Source: JAVXTH01 sp036642795
Lineage (GTDB): Bacteria > Bacillota_I > Bacilli_A > Erysipelotrichales > Erysipelotrichaceae
Direction of reading: 5' to 3'
Length of the DNA stretch: 42,889 nt
Assembly (NCBI GenBank): GCA_036642795.1
Contig: JAVXTH010000011.1
Span: forward strand, 1 to 42,889
The notes under the pieces are model-generated. The model was given only the letters and a program-made list of their open reading frames with translations, did no database searches and had not been told where the DNA came from. Below are positions 1 to 7,358 of the stretch, piece after piece. Position numbers and translations under genes: made by a program. Within the stretch, counting starts at the first letter, position 1. Each line of letters opens with the position of its first letter.

Positions 1-30
1 ATTAGTTAATGATTCAAAAGTCAAATGTTA

Positions 31-39
31 TGTTATAAT
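31..39 (+). promoter_or_regulatory. extended -10 promoter of the Cof-type phosphatase gene
   Basis: TGTTATAAT is a TGn-extended -10 element with TATAAT at 34-39. No good -35 hexamer is visible 16-18 bases upstream, as expected for an extended -10 promoter. A GAGG ribosome binding site follows just before the ATG at 66. Confidence 0.5.
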
Positions 40-65
40 TACAACTAGCAAAGTGAGGATATGAT

Positions 66-860
66 ATGGATTATAAGATAGCATTTTTTGATATGGATCA
101 TACGTTATATGAAAGCCATGAAGATATGATTCATCAAGAGGATTTAGCTGCCATTCAATTATTACGCGATCAAGGTGTTTTAATATGTGCTGCGACCGGA
201 AGACCTTTAAATCAAATGAATCGTATTCTAAATTATATTAAATTTGATTATTTGGTTTTAATCAATGGTGCCTATGTTCTTGATGGTGATTATAATATCA
301 TGTATAAAAATCCCATTCCTCAAGCTGAAGTAAATGAAATTGTGAATTGGACAAAACAACATCATTATCCCTTGAGTTTTCATTTTGGTGATCAATCTTA
401 TATTTACTGGGGAGCAGAAGAACAAGACAGTATGTGGAAAAGATTCAATATAACTTCCGGTATCTGTAAAATTGATAATCCGGAATATCATTTAACACAT
501 AGTGCTTATAATGCCATTATAACTGCTGATTTTGAAGATATGAAAGGCTTCTTAAAGAAACATGAAGATCTTCAATCTTGTTTTATTCAAGAAGGTACGT
601 ATGATGTATATTCTAAATTGAATAATAAAAGCCTTGGTATAGAATATTTATTAAATCATTTAAATCTTACTTGGAATGATACAATTACCTTTGGTGATAG
701 CACCAATGATCTAGAAATGTTAGAAAAAGCAAAACTTGGAATCGCCATGGAAAATGGAGATGAACTTGCCAAGCAATGTGCGAATTACGTTAGTGATTCC
801 ATTCATCACAGTGGTGTGGCTAAAGCCATTCATAAAATATTAAATCATACCCTTGTTTAA
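66..860 (+). CDS. Cof-type HAD-superfamily phosphatase
   Basis: A 264-residue cytosolic phosphatase of the HAD superfamily, Cof (IIB cap) subfamily. Motif I is DMDHT, with the nucleophile Asp9 and acid/base Asp11. Motif II is the Thr of AATGRP near residue 45. Motif IV is GDSTND near residue 210, with the cap domain lying between. Members of this family hydrolyse small phosphorylated metabolites such as sugar phosphates, pyridoxal phosphate and FMN with loose specificity, so the substrate cannot be named. Start chosen at the ATG behind GTGAGG. Its stop codon overlaps the stop of the convergent gene at 857, and its terminator lies inside that gene. Confidence 0.9.
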   Translation: MDYKIAFFDMDHTLYESHEDMIHQEDLAAIQLLRDQGVLICAATGRPLNQMNRILNYIKFDYLVLINGAYVLDGDYNIMYKNPIPQAEVNEIVNWTKQHHYPLSFHFGDQSYIYWGAEEQDSMWKRFNITSGICKIDNPEYHLTHSAYNAIITADFEDMKGFLKKHEDLQSCFIQEGTYDVYSKLNNKSLGIEYLLNHLNLTWNDTITFGDSTNDLEMLEKAKLGIAMENGDELAKQCANYVSDSIHHSGVAKAIHKILNHTLV

Positions 861-1942
861 TCAAGTGCTTTCCCTTTTGGTTCATCACTTGAATCCAGAA
901 GGGTTTTTTTATGCTTTGTGAGTGCTTGACTTCTTCTCTGTTTACTCAATAAAACAAATTCATAGAAGTTCTTTTTCATCATTGCTTGATATTCTTTAGT
1001 CCACCCCATACTTGCATAGGGTGCAACAAGTGGTAAAGTGTCTAGCGCTGCTTTATAAGCTTCCTCTGTATCAAAGTCACGAATGATGTAACTTGTCCCA
1101 TAGGCATCGTATAAAACGATGGCAGAGTGATGTTGACCCTTAAGCAAAGGATAGAACCAAACAATATCTTCATACTTAACAAACTGAATGATGTTATGAT
1201 GCCAACCTTGAAACACATAACAATAATTTCTACCAAATAAAATCCCATGATATTTCTTCATGCCTTCTAATTCATAATCCATTATTTCTTGATCACGACG
1301 TGTTAAAGATTCACTACGATTTACAAAACGTAATAAAGGACTCGATTGAAACAAACGATACAAAGAATAAATGGTGAATAGAATAATTCCTAATAAACTT
1401 AAAGCTAGAAACACAAATTGATTCTTTGGCATATCACCTACATAATCAACTTGATAATAATAATTCGATAGATTACTAGAAAGGGTTTGTAAATCACTCA
1501 ATTGTTGATCTTTAATATAAGTTAAAGCATTCTTCTTTTGTGTCGTATTCGCAATACTTATGCCACCCTTAGAATTATATAAACTCTTCCCATCACTTTT
1601 CGCTATCATAAAATAAGCATCATCTAATTGGACAATATAATACTTATCATTTCCAACTTGATCATAAGGTCCATAGATTTTCTTAATGTTCATAAGCGCA
1701 CTTCGATTGCTCATGTCATTTGAATCAAAATGATAGAAAAGTTTATTCTTTAAGCTATCCCCTTGATTCACTTCTTGGTGAAGATCAGCAATCATTCTTG
1801 TGATTTCTTTGGTCTCTACAAAACTTCGAATTTTAGAAAAAGTAAGAATAAAAAACGGCAAAGAAAAAACAATCATCAGCATTAGGATCATGATAATTTG
1901 ACGTTTAAATTTTAGTCGATATTTACTAATTAGTTTTTTCAT
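857..1942 (-). CDS. hypothetical membrane protein, two helices
   Basis: A 361-residue protein whose family I do not recognise. A basic N-terminus is followed by a first membrane helix at about 15-36, an extracytoplasmic segment of about 135 residues, a second helix at about 175-197, and a C-terminal cytosolic part of about 160 residues. The C-terminal part alternates aromatic-rich strands (HGILFGRNYCYV, IIQFVKYEDIVWFY), which may indicate a PH-like or beta-rich domain. The layout resembles a sensor or anchored signalling protein, but no catalytic motif is visible. A TGTTATAAT extended -10 (1967-1975) lies 25 bases upstream, and AAGGATG is the ribosome binding site. The gene is monocistronic and its last 4 bases overlap the phosphatase gene. 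Confidence 0.75.
   Translation of the reverse strand: MKKLISKYRLKFKRQIIMILMLMIVFSLPFFILTFSKIRSFVETKEITRMIADLHQEVNQGDSLKNKLFYHFDSNDMSNRSALMNIKKIYGPYDQVGNDKYYIVQLDDAYFMIAKSDGKSLYNSKGGISIANTTQKKNALTYIKDQQLSDLQTLSSNLSNYYYQVDYVGDMPKNQFVFLALSLLGIILFTIYSLYRLFQSSPLLRFVNRSESLTRRDQEIMDYELEGMKKYHGILFGRNYCYVFQGWHHNIIQFVKYEDIVWFYPLLKGQHHSAIVLYDAYGTSYIIRDFDTEEAYKAALDTLPLVAPYASMGWTKEYQAMMKKNFYEFVLLSKQRRSQALTKHKKTLLDSSDEPKGKALD
872..910 (+). terminator. terminator of the Cof phosphatase gene, inside the convergent CDS
   Basis: CCCTTTTGG (872-880) pairs with CCAGAAGGG (895-903), with one G-U pair, and is followed by seven T (904-910). It starts 12 bases after the phosphatase stop. It lies wholly within the last codons of the membrane protein gene on the other strand, so one sequence serves as terminator and as coding sequence. 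Confidence 0.75.
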
Positions 1943-1966
1943 CCACTCATCCTTTTTCTGTATTTA

Positions 1967-1975
1967 ATTATAACA
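1967..1975 (-). promoter_or_regulatory. extended -10 promoter of the two-helix membrane protein gene
   Basis: On the minus strand this reads TGTTATAAT. It lies against the T-tract of the tRNA terminator, so the -35 position falls in terminator sequence and the extended -10 would have to carry recognition. Confidence 0.45.
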
Positions 1976-1976
1976 T

Positions 1977-2007
1977 AATAAAAAAACTGTATCCATTCGA
2001 TACAGTT
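1977..2007 (-). terminator. terminator of the tRNA-Ile/tRNA-Ala transcript
   Basis: AACTGTATC (1985-1993) pairs perfectly with GATACAGTT (1999-2007) around a 5-base loop. On the minus strand the hairpin runs into a run of T. It begins 12 bases after the CCA end of tRNA-Ala. Confidence 0.85.
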
Positions 2008-2018
2008 AAATTTCTACA

Positions 2019-2094
2019 TGGTGGAGCTTAACGGGATCGAACCGTTGACCTCCTGCGTGCAAAGCAGGCGCTCTCCCAACTGAGCTAAAACCCC
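2019..2094 (-). tRNA. tRNA-Ala (anticodon TGC)
   Basis: A 76-base tRNA with encoded CCA. The acceptor stem GGGGTTT pairs with AAGCTCC and contains the G3-U70 wobble pair that is the alanine identity element. The anticodon loop of CTGCTTTGCACGCAG carries TGC. The T-loop is GGTTCGATCC. It is the second gene of a two-tRNA transcript behind tRNA-Ile. Confidence 0.97.
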
Positions 2095-2111
2095 ATGTAT
2101 AATAAATTCGA

Positions 2112-2188
<77 letters not shown>

Positions 2189-2209
2189 GCTTCCATCGAA
2201 TGCCTACTT

Positions 2210-2238
2210 ATAATATCATGATACCTATCGAGTGTCAA
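2210..2238 (-). promoter_or_regulatory. sigma-A promoter of the tRNA pair
   Basis: On the minus strand, TTGACA (2233-2238) and TATTAT (2210-2215) are separated by exactly 17 bases. The -10 ends 21 bases before the tRNA-Ile 5' end. Confidence 0.8.
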
Positions 2239-2269
2239 CGATTTTTAATTCTTTTTTCCCGATTATTTG

Positions 2270-2324
2270 CATATAAAAATAATAACGCTATTGAAGCATG
2301 TTTAGATACTCTTTGATAGCGTTA
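2270..2324 (-). terminator. possible terminator overlapping the amidase stop codon
   Basis: TAACGCTAT (2283-2291) pairs with ATAGCGTTA (2316-2324) across a 24-base loop, followed on the minus strand by a T-rich tail. The stem includes the amidase stop codon. The long loop makes it a weaker candidate than others in this window. Confidence 0.5.
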
Positions 2325-2962
2325 AATAAGCAATCGGCAATCTTATTTTGATAGCTTTCTTGACATAAATTGGCCCGATCCATCGGATTAGAAATGAAAC
2401 CGCATTCAACTAAAACTCCAAGTGGTAAGGTTTTATTTAAGATAAAGTAATCTCCATATTTAGGAACCATGCGAGTTTCATTTATTTTCTTTAAATTACT
2501 CTGAATCATATTTGCTAAGACTTTACTTTGTTCATCTTTTTTTCGATAATAAACTTGGGATCCTTTTACCATTGAACTTGGGTAAGCATTTAAATGAATA
2601 CTTAAAAATATATCGGTTTTTTTATTATTAATTATCTTAGCTCGCTTTTTCATATCATAGCGTTTACGATTACTTACCTTTTTATTTGCCAAATCAAATT
2701 CATTTTTTCTAGTCAAGATAACGTTTGCTCCTGCTTTTGATAACTTTGTTTTTGTCTTATGAACTAAGATTAAATTGATATCACTTTCATTGATATCATG
2801 GGCCATAGCTCCATGATCTGGATAGCCATGACCAGCATCTAACACAATCGTTACGCCCGATAAGGGATAACTTCGCTCACCTGTTTCTTCTTTAACATAA
2901 ACCCGAACCGGATGTAGCAGAATACAAAAGATAACGATGAATCCTAATATTTTCTTTCTCAT
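2288..2962 (-). CDS. cwlD: N-acetylmuramoyl-L-alanine amidase, CwlD-like
   Basis: A zinc amidase (Amidase_3 family) that cuts the bond between muramic acid and the stem peptide in peptidoglycan. An N-terminal hydrophobic segment at about 5-18 exports or anchors it. Likely zinc ligands are His45 (DAGHG), Glu59 (NESDIN) and His123 (SIHLNA); the catalytic Glu is Glu186 (VECGFISN). The length of 224 residues and the motif spacing match CwlD of Bacillus, which makes muramic-delta-lactam in spore cortex. That would imply a spore former, but a vegetative amidase is also possible. Start chosen at 2962, behind GGTGA; an ATG at 2974 has no ribosome binding site. Confidence 0.85.
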   Translation of the reverse strand: MRKKILGFIVIFCILLHPVRVYVKEETGERSYPLSGVTIVLDAGHGYPDHGAMAHDINESDINLILVHKTKTKLSKAGANVILTRKNEFDLANKKVSNRKRYDMKKRAKIINNKKTDIFLSIHLNAYPSSMVKGSQVYYRKKDEQSKVLANMIQSNLKKINETRMVPKYGDYFILNKTLPLGVLVECGFISNPMDRANLCQESYQNKIADCLFNAIKEYLNMLQ

Positions 2963-2985
2963 TACTATCACCATTATAGACTATG

Positions 2986-3016
2986 AAAAAAACATAAGAA
3001 CTTGTCTTATGTTTTT
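2986..3016 (-). terminator. terminator of the PTS operon
   Basis: AAAAACATAAG (2988-2998) pairs with CTTATGTTTTT (3006-3016) around a 7-base loop, with A/T tracts on both sides, so it could work in either direction. It lies about 70 bases after the last PTS operon gene and just before the amidase start. Confidence 0.75.
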
Positions 3017-3086
3017 AACTTGTAGATTTTTCATAATGGGTTTTAGCTTTTAGTATTTTTCAAAAGGGCTTTATACTACTTCACTT

Positions 3087-3731
3087 TTATTTAAATAATA
3101 GTTCAGATAATTCACGGAAATCGCTCACCTCAAAATCCGCTTCTGAAGTATTTTGCCATAAAAGAGAACCTTTAAATCCTACTACTTGAATACCTGCATC
3201 CAATCCTGCTTTAATGCCATTAACTGAATCTTCAATGATCAAAGCCTCTGATTTCTCAAAAGTCGATTTCGCAATCGCTTTTAAGAATATATCTGGATGA
3301 GGTTTAGAATTCTTCACTTCTTCTCCACTCACTATAAAATCAAAATATTCTTCAATTTTAAATTGATTTAGTAAGTTACATAAATAATCTCTAGAAGAAG
3401 AGGAAGCAAGAATGCATTTAATTTCTTTTTGTTTTAATGTTTTCAAAAATGCTTTAATGCCAGGCATCAACGTTATATCGTTACTGCTCATTTTTTGATT
3501 AAAAATGGCACGTTGACCTTTTATTAATTCATCAATTGAATAGGCTTGTAAAGCAAACTGATCTTGTAAGTTCTTAGTAATTGTTTCCATTTTCATTCCA
3601 ACAATATATTGAATGGCTTGAATCGTTGTTTCAATATTAAGTGTTTTTAAATATTCTTTAACACTTTCAAGATATACAACTTCCGTATCAATTACAACTC
3701 CATCAAAATCAAATATAACTGTTTTAAGCAC
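3087..3731 (-). CDS. HAD hydrolase, beta-phosphoglucomutase/phosphatase-like
   Basis: A 214-residue HAD enzyme with a helical (type I) cap. Motif I is DFDGV, with Asp at residues 9 and 11. Motif II is the serine-rich ASSSS. Motif III is the Lys of NSKPHPD, and motif IV is EDSVNG. This pattern covers beta-phosphoglucomutases and small sugar-phosphate phosphatases, so the reaction is not settled. It is the last gene of the PTS operon and probably acts on the sugar phosphate delivered by that PTS. The start is GTG, in an 8-base overlap with the stop of the SgcQ-like gene and without a clear ribosome binding site, which suggests translational coupling. Confidence 0.88.
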   Translation of the reverse strand: MLKTVIFDFDGVVIDTEVVYLESVKEYLKTLNIETTIQAIQYIVGMKMETITKNLQDQFALQAYSIDELIKGQRAIFNQKMSSNDITLMPGIKAFLKTLKQKEIKCILASSSSRDYLCNLLNQFKIEEYFDFIVSGEEVKNSKPHPDIFLKAIAKSTFEKSEALIIEDSVNGIKAGLDAGIQVVGFKGSLLWQNTSEADFEVSDFRELSELLFK

Positions 3732-4539
3732 TACGATAACGCTTCATTTTCGTCATGAATTTGCGTACTCTTTCTTCATCAATTGGATTTTCAAATTTTC
3801 CATCAACTTTGAAATGAGTTGCGATGAAAGCTGCATCTGCTAATTCAAATGTTTCTTCAATTGTATCGATGTTAACTCCGGTTGTAGCAAATAATACTAC
3901 TTCTGGTTTTTCTTCTCTAATTTGACGAATTAAATTCATATCCGCTTTTGAACCTGCAACACTTCCTGAAACACCAAGTGCATCTGGCATATCATTAAAT
4001 AGAGCACTTCTTACCGATGTCATAATATCTAAATTACCAAGGCTAGCACTTGATTCAGGTAAAGCATAATGAACCATTTTTAAACTGTCAATTCCAAGCG
4101 TATGACGTTTTCGAACATATTCACCAGCTGCTGTACTAACTACACCTAAGTTTGTTGCATAAGCTCCTGAGAAAGTTCCACGAGTAAATTTACCATCAAT
4201 CGCAGCACATAATTCAATGCTTGCCATTGGATCACTGATTACATTTGCTCCATAAGGTAATGTGATTTCTGCTTTTAATCTACCAATAATCATGGCCATA
4301 GAAGCAATAATTTCTCTTTTAACTACTTTTTGATACGGGAAGGAAAATTCATTTGTGAAAAGGATTGCATCAACTCCACCATTTTGTAAGGCAATTAAAT
4401 CGTGACGAGCTGCTTGATATACTTTTTCCATACCACCTTTTTCATCATACATTGGATCGGATGGTAATGGTAACATATGAACCAAACCAATTGCTGCTTT
4501 TTCTGTACCTATAACTTCACTTAACCATGTTTTTCTCAT
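3724..4539 (-). CDS. BtpA/SgcQ family protein
   Basis: A 271-residue TIM-barrel-like protein of the BtpA family. Recognisable segments are GLVHMLPLPSDP near the N-terminus, NGGVDAILFTNEF, and VSGSVAGSKAD and VLFATTGVN near the C-terminus. BtpA was named for a role in photosystem I stability in cyanobacteria. Heterotroph members such as SgcQ of Escherichia coli sit in sugar PTS operons and have no proven reaction. Here it lies between PTS IID and a HAD phosphatase, so a role in sugar-phosphate metabolism is inferred. Start chosen at 4539 behind AGGAGG. Confidence 0.88.
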   Translation of the reverse strand: MRKTWLSEVIGTEKAAIGLVHMLPLPSDPMYDEKGGMEKVYQAARHDLIALQNGGVDAILFTNEFSFPYQKVVKREIIASMAMIIGRLKAEITLPYGANVISDPMASIELCAAIDGKFTRGTFSGAYATNLGVVSTAAGEYVRKRHTLGIDSLKMVHYALPESSASLGNLDIMTSVRSALFNDMPDALGVSGSVAGSKADMNLIRQIREEKPEVVLFATTGVNIDTIEETFELADAAFIATHFKVDGKFENPIDEERVRKFMTKMKRYRSA

Positions 4540-4549
4540 TTTTTTCCTC

Positions 4550-5383
4550 CTATAGAATTCCAATTAATGAACAAGCTGCTGCAACTACAAATAATATAAT
4601 CATCAAACGGAATACATTACCATTTTTCTTTAAATATAAGAAACTTGAAACAACGAAGATAATACTTAACATGCCCGGTAAAATTGAATTCAATAGATCT
4701 TGAATAACAACCTTTGAATTACCCGCTACGATTGTTAATGGCGTTGTAATATTAACGTTATTAATAATCATCGCACCAGCAATTGTTAAACCTAAAATTG
4801 ATAAACAATTGGTAATCTTCTTCATGATCATTGGATTCGTAATTTTTGCTAATACATTTTGCCCTAATTTATATCCTTGAGAGAATGTAATCATACCCAT
4901 TGAAATCAAATAGATTCCGAATGCAATTGCATAAATAATTGGACCAGCTACATTTCCACTAAGTGTCATATCAACACAAATAGCTAATAATACTGTCTTT
5001 AATAAACCTTGAGTAATGGTATCACCAATTCCGGCTAATGGACCCATAAGTCCAAGTTTTACGTTACTGATAGCTTCACTATCAACACTACCACCATTTG
5101 CTAAATCTTCTTCCATTGAACATACGATTCCTGGTATGAAAGCTCCCCAGTTATTCTCAGTATTAAAGAAAGTCATATGACGACGTAAAGCTTCAACACG
5201 ATCTTCTTTCGTTGAATAAAGACGATTAATGATAGGAACCATTGAGTGACAAAAACCTAAGGACATTAAACGTTCATAACTCAAACATGATTCTGAAGTA
5301 GCTTCCCAAATAAGGAAACATTTGATTAAATCCGCACGTGTTAATTTCTTTTCATTTGTTTTAACTTCAACATTTGTAGTCAT
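4550..5383 (-). CDS. PTS mannose/fructose/sorbose family IID component
   Basis: A 277-residue membrane subunit of a mannose-family (class II) phosphotransferase permease. The cytosolic N-terminal half has the family features: MVPIINRLY, a large ENNWGAFIPGIV region, and GLMGPLAGIGDTI near residue 115. Membrane helices are concentrated in the C-terminal half. With IIC it forms the sugar channel. The ATG at 5383 lies 8-9 bases behind AGGAGG; an upstream TTG at 5392 would be too close. Only one base separates it from the IIC stop, so its ribosome binding site lies inside the IIC gene. Confidence 0.95.
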   Translation of the reverse strand: MTTNVEVKTNEKKLTRADLIKCFLIWEATSESCLSYERLMSLGFCHSMVPIINRLYSTKEDRVEALRRHMTFFNTENNWGAFIPGIVCSMEEDLANGGSVDSEAISNVKLGLMGPLAGIGDTITQGLLKTVLLAICVDMTLSGNVAGPIIYAIAFGIYLISMGMITFSQGYKLGQNVLAKITNPMIMKKITNCLSILGLTIAGAMIINNVNITTPLTIVAGNSKVVIQDLLNSILPGMLSIIFVVSSFLYLKKNGNVFRLMIILFVVAAACSLIGIL

Positions 5384-5384
5384 C

Positions 5385-6137
5385 TTATTCAACCTCCTGT
5401 GTTAATTTATCTAAATCAAGTGTCCAATATAATACGGCACAAGCACTTCCTAAAATTGCACAAGCAATAATATCAAATCCCATATAAGCTACACATAAAT
5501 AACCAACCATTGCAAAGGCAGCAAACTTAGGTTTGTAAACTGTTTTTAACATTAAAGCAATTCCTAATGCTGGTAAAACTTTTCCAACTGTTGTTAAGGC
5601 ATTGTTTACAAATACTGGTAAAGAACTCATAAATCCTTCTAAATAAGTAGCTCCAAAATATACAGCTAAGAATGCAGGTACTCCATATAAGAAAATATTT
5701 AAAATCATTGGAAGTAACCAGTTATAAACCCAAATCCATTTTGTTTCACCAGACTCAATATATTTATCTGCCATATGGACAAAGAATACATTGATCGTCA
5801 TAGAAGCATTTCCTGCGATTAATCCTAATGTTCCTAAAGATATAGCTAATGTTACACCAATTTCTGGTGTTTGATGAGAAACAATGGTAACTGCTGTGGC
5901 AATGATTCCCGCATAACATTTGTCATACGATGAAATTCCACCAACCGTAACATTCCCCATGTAAAGCAATTGAATCGATGCACCAATAATGGCACCTGTT
6001 TGCCAATCACCTAATAATAATCCTGTAAAAGCTCCACTTACTAGTGGTGCTCCTCTAACAATCCAAACAAGGTATTCACAAAATACTCCACCATTGAGCC
6101 ATGCCCAAATACCTACTAATAATGCTTGAATAAACAT
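5385..6137 (-). CDS. PTS mannose/fructose/sorbose family IIC component
   Basis: A 250-residue integral membrane protein with about seven hydrophobic segments and the family hallmarks GLLLGDWQTGAIIGA and QLLYMGNVTVGG near residues 40-70. IIC binds and translocates the sugar together with IID. The substrate cannot be read from sequence; relatives move mannose, fructose, sorbose, N-acetylgalactosamine and other amino sugars. GGAGAGGTGA precedes the ATG. Spacing to IIB is 22 bases. Confidence 0.95.
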   Translation of the reverse strand: MFIQALLVGIWAWLNGGVFCEYLVWIVRGAPLVSGAFTGLLLGDWQTGAIIGASIQLLYMGNVTVGGISSYDKCYAGIIATAVTIVSHQTPEIGVTLAISLGTLGLIAGNASMTINVFFVHMADKYIESGETKWIWVYNWLLPMILNIFLYGVPAFLAVYFGATYLEGFMSSLPVFVNNALTTVGKVLPALGIALMLKTVYKPKFAAFAMVGYLCVAYMGFDIIACAILGSACAVLYWTLDLDKLTQEVE

Positions 6138-6159
6138 AAATATTCACCTCTCCTTTTTT

Positions 6160-6627
6160 TTAATTATCAAATATAGTTTGTTTTTCATTTGGTGTTACTT
6201 GGAAATAAACATTAACGCCTAATTTTTTAATTTCTTTAAGCGTTGCAATTTCTAAAGAACTTGCCGAAATATTCTTAAATAATTTCTTTCGATCTGGTCC
6301 AGCTCCAATTCCACCAACGTTTAATTCTCTTAGTAATACATCTGCATCAAAAACTTGTTTCGCAACACTTGGAATCTTTATTAAGATTAAGGTATTCATA
6401 TCAGATGCATCATATTCTTTTACTAAGGTTTCAATCTGATCGGTTCCTGTGATTACTAGTTTTGTATCCGATGGTGCAACCATCTGCATTACATTACTAA
6501 TAAATAGATCTTTACTTACGCCATCATCGATAATCCAAATGCGTTTAATATTTAAATTTTTCGCCCATGCCGTAACAATTTGTCCATGAATCAATCGATC
6601 ATCAATTCTAATCATTTTTATACTCAT
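6160..6627 (-). CDS. PTS mannose/fructose/sorbose family IIB component
   Basis: A 155-residue cytosolic phosphocarrier. The active-site His14 lies in the classic DDRLIHGQ motif. It takes phosphate from IIA and passes it to the incoming sugar on IIC/IID. The family segment GIGAGPDRKKLFKN is present near residue 107. AAAGGAGG precedes the ATG. Confidence 0.96.
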   Translation of the reverse strand: MSIKMIRIDDRLIHGQIVTAWAKNLNIKRIWIIDDGVSKDLFISNVMQMVAPSDTKLVITGTDQIETLVKEYDASDMNTLILIKIPSVAKQVFDADVLLRELNVGGIGAGPDRKKLFKNISASSLEIATLKEIKKLGVNVYFQVTPNEKQTIFDN

Positions 6628-6674
6628 TTACGTGTCCTCCTTTCCCTTTTTATATTCCATTAGAACTACATGGA

Positions 6675-7079
6675 TTAATTGTCGAAAACTTTTGTTAATT
6701 CTGAAATTCCTTCTTTACCACTCTCTAATGCGATTTCCTTTAATTCTAATAACGTTTTATTCTCCAAGGATGTTACTAATTGTAATACCATTGGAAGATT
6801 CATTCCGGTAACAATTTCAATATCTGTCTTATTACCCCCTTCTCCAACAATCATTGAAGTTGTCATAAATGGTGTACCACCAAATAAATCAACTAAAATT
6901 AAAATGCCATCACTGGATTCGTTTATTTCCGTTCTAATGTTTTCTTTATAACGAGCCAGATCAATTCCAGATGGCATCGGAATACAGTGTAAACATTCTA
7001 CATCACCTAGTATGAGCTTTGCAGTTTCAACCATTTCCATACATAGGTTCCCATGACTTAACAATAATAATTTAACCAT
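6675..7079 (-). CDS. PTS mannose/fructose/sorbose family IIA component
   Basis: A 134-residue EIIA-Man fold protein and the first gene of the PTS operon. The phospho-acceptor is His9 in LLSHGN; the loop segment LVDLFGGTPF near residue 70 is characteristic of the family. IIA and IIB are separate polypeptides here, unlike fused ManX. Start chosen at 7079, behind AAAGG; the reading frame is open upstream but lacks a ribosome binding site and would cross the promoter. Confidence 0.95.
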   Translation of the reverse strand: MVKLLLLSHGNLCMEMVETAKLILGDVECLHCIPMPSGIDLARYKENIRTEINESSDGILILVDLFGGTPFMTTSMIVGEGGNKTDIEIVTGMNLPMVLQLVTSLENKTLLELKEIALESGKEGISELTKVFDN

Positions 7080-7108
7080 ATTTTTTTTCCTTTCTTTTTC
7101 ATGTTGCC

Positions 7109-7136
7109 ATTGTATCATCCACTTTTACTAATTCAA
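7109..7136 (-). promoter_or_regulatory. likely sigma-A promoter of the PTS operon
   Basis: On the minus strand, TTGAAT (7131-7136) and TACAAT (7109-7114) are separated by 16 bases. The -10 lies 29 bases before the IIA start codon. No TGGCAC-N5-TTGC sigma-54 element was found in the interval. Confidence 0.55.
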
Positions 7137-7148
7137 AATTTCGCACTT

Positions 7149-7176
7149 AACATACACATATTAGATGTGTGTTGTT
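7149..7176. promoter_or_regulatory. imperfect inverted repeat, possible operator
   Basis: AACATACACAT (7149-7159) faces ATGTGTGTTGTT (7165-7176) around a short AT spacer. It lies 13 bases upstream of the -35 of the PTS promoter. The ATGTGTGTT half recurs at 7240-7248, 75 bases away and overlapping the -10 of the divergent regulator gene. This is consistent with binding sites for the LevR-like regulator, but no protein has been tied to the motif. Confidence 0.45.
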
Positions 7177-7244
7177 TAAAAAGTCCCCTATTTATCGTAA
7201 TATTAATATTTTTAGTAAAATTTTACTCACTAAAATATAATGTG

Positions 7245-7253
7245 TGTTATAAT
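7245..7253 (+). promoter_or_regulatory. extended -10 promoter of the LevR-like regulator gene
   Basis: TGTTATAAT, with TATAAT at 7248-7253. The -35 region is weak. The element overlaps the second ATGTGTGTT copy (7240-7248), which would allow autoregulation. Confidence 0.5.
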
Positions 7254-7276
7254 TTACATGTTTATTTCATACAAGG

Positions 7277-7291
7277 GTGTAAGCGTATTCT
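7277..7291 (+). promoter_or_regulatory. cre site (CcpA) in the leader of the LevR-like gene
   Basis: GTGTAAGCGTATTCT matches the cre consensus WTGNAANCGNWNNCW at every defined position except the first. It lies about 25-38 bases downstream of the regulator's -10, where CcpA bound in the presence of glucose would block transcription. This would link expression of the PTS regulator to carbon catabolite repression. Confidence 0.6.
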
Positions 7292-7358
7292 TAAAGTTAA
7301 CTAAATCAACACAACTTTATAATTATATTTATACACAATTAATTCAAAGGAGCTAATT

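Noticed and set aside
7080..7358. Sigma-54 promoter for the PTS operon
   Set aside because: Read on both strands for TGGCAC-N5-TTGC; no acceptable match. A sigma-A-like pair fits instead.
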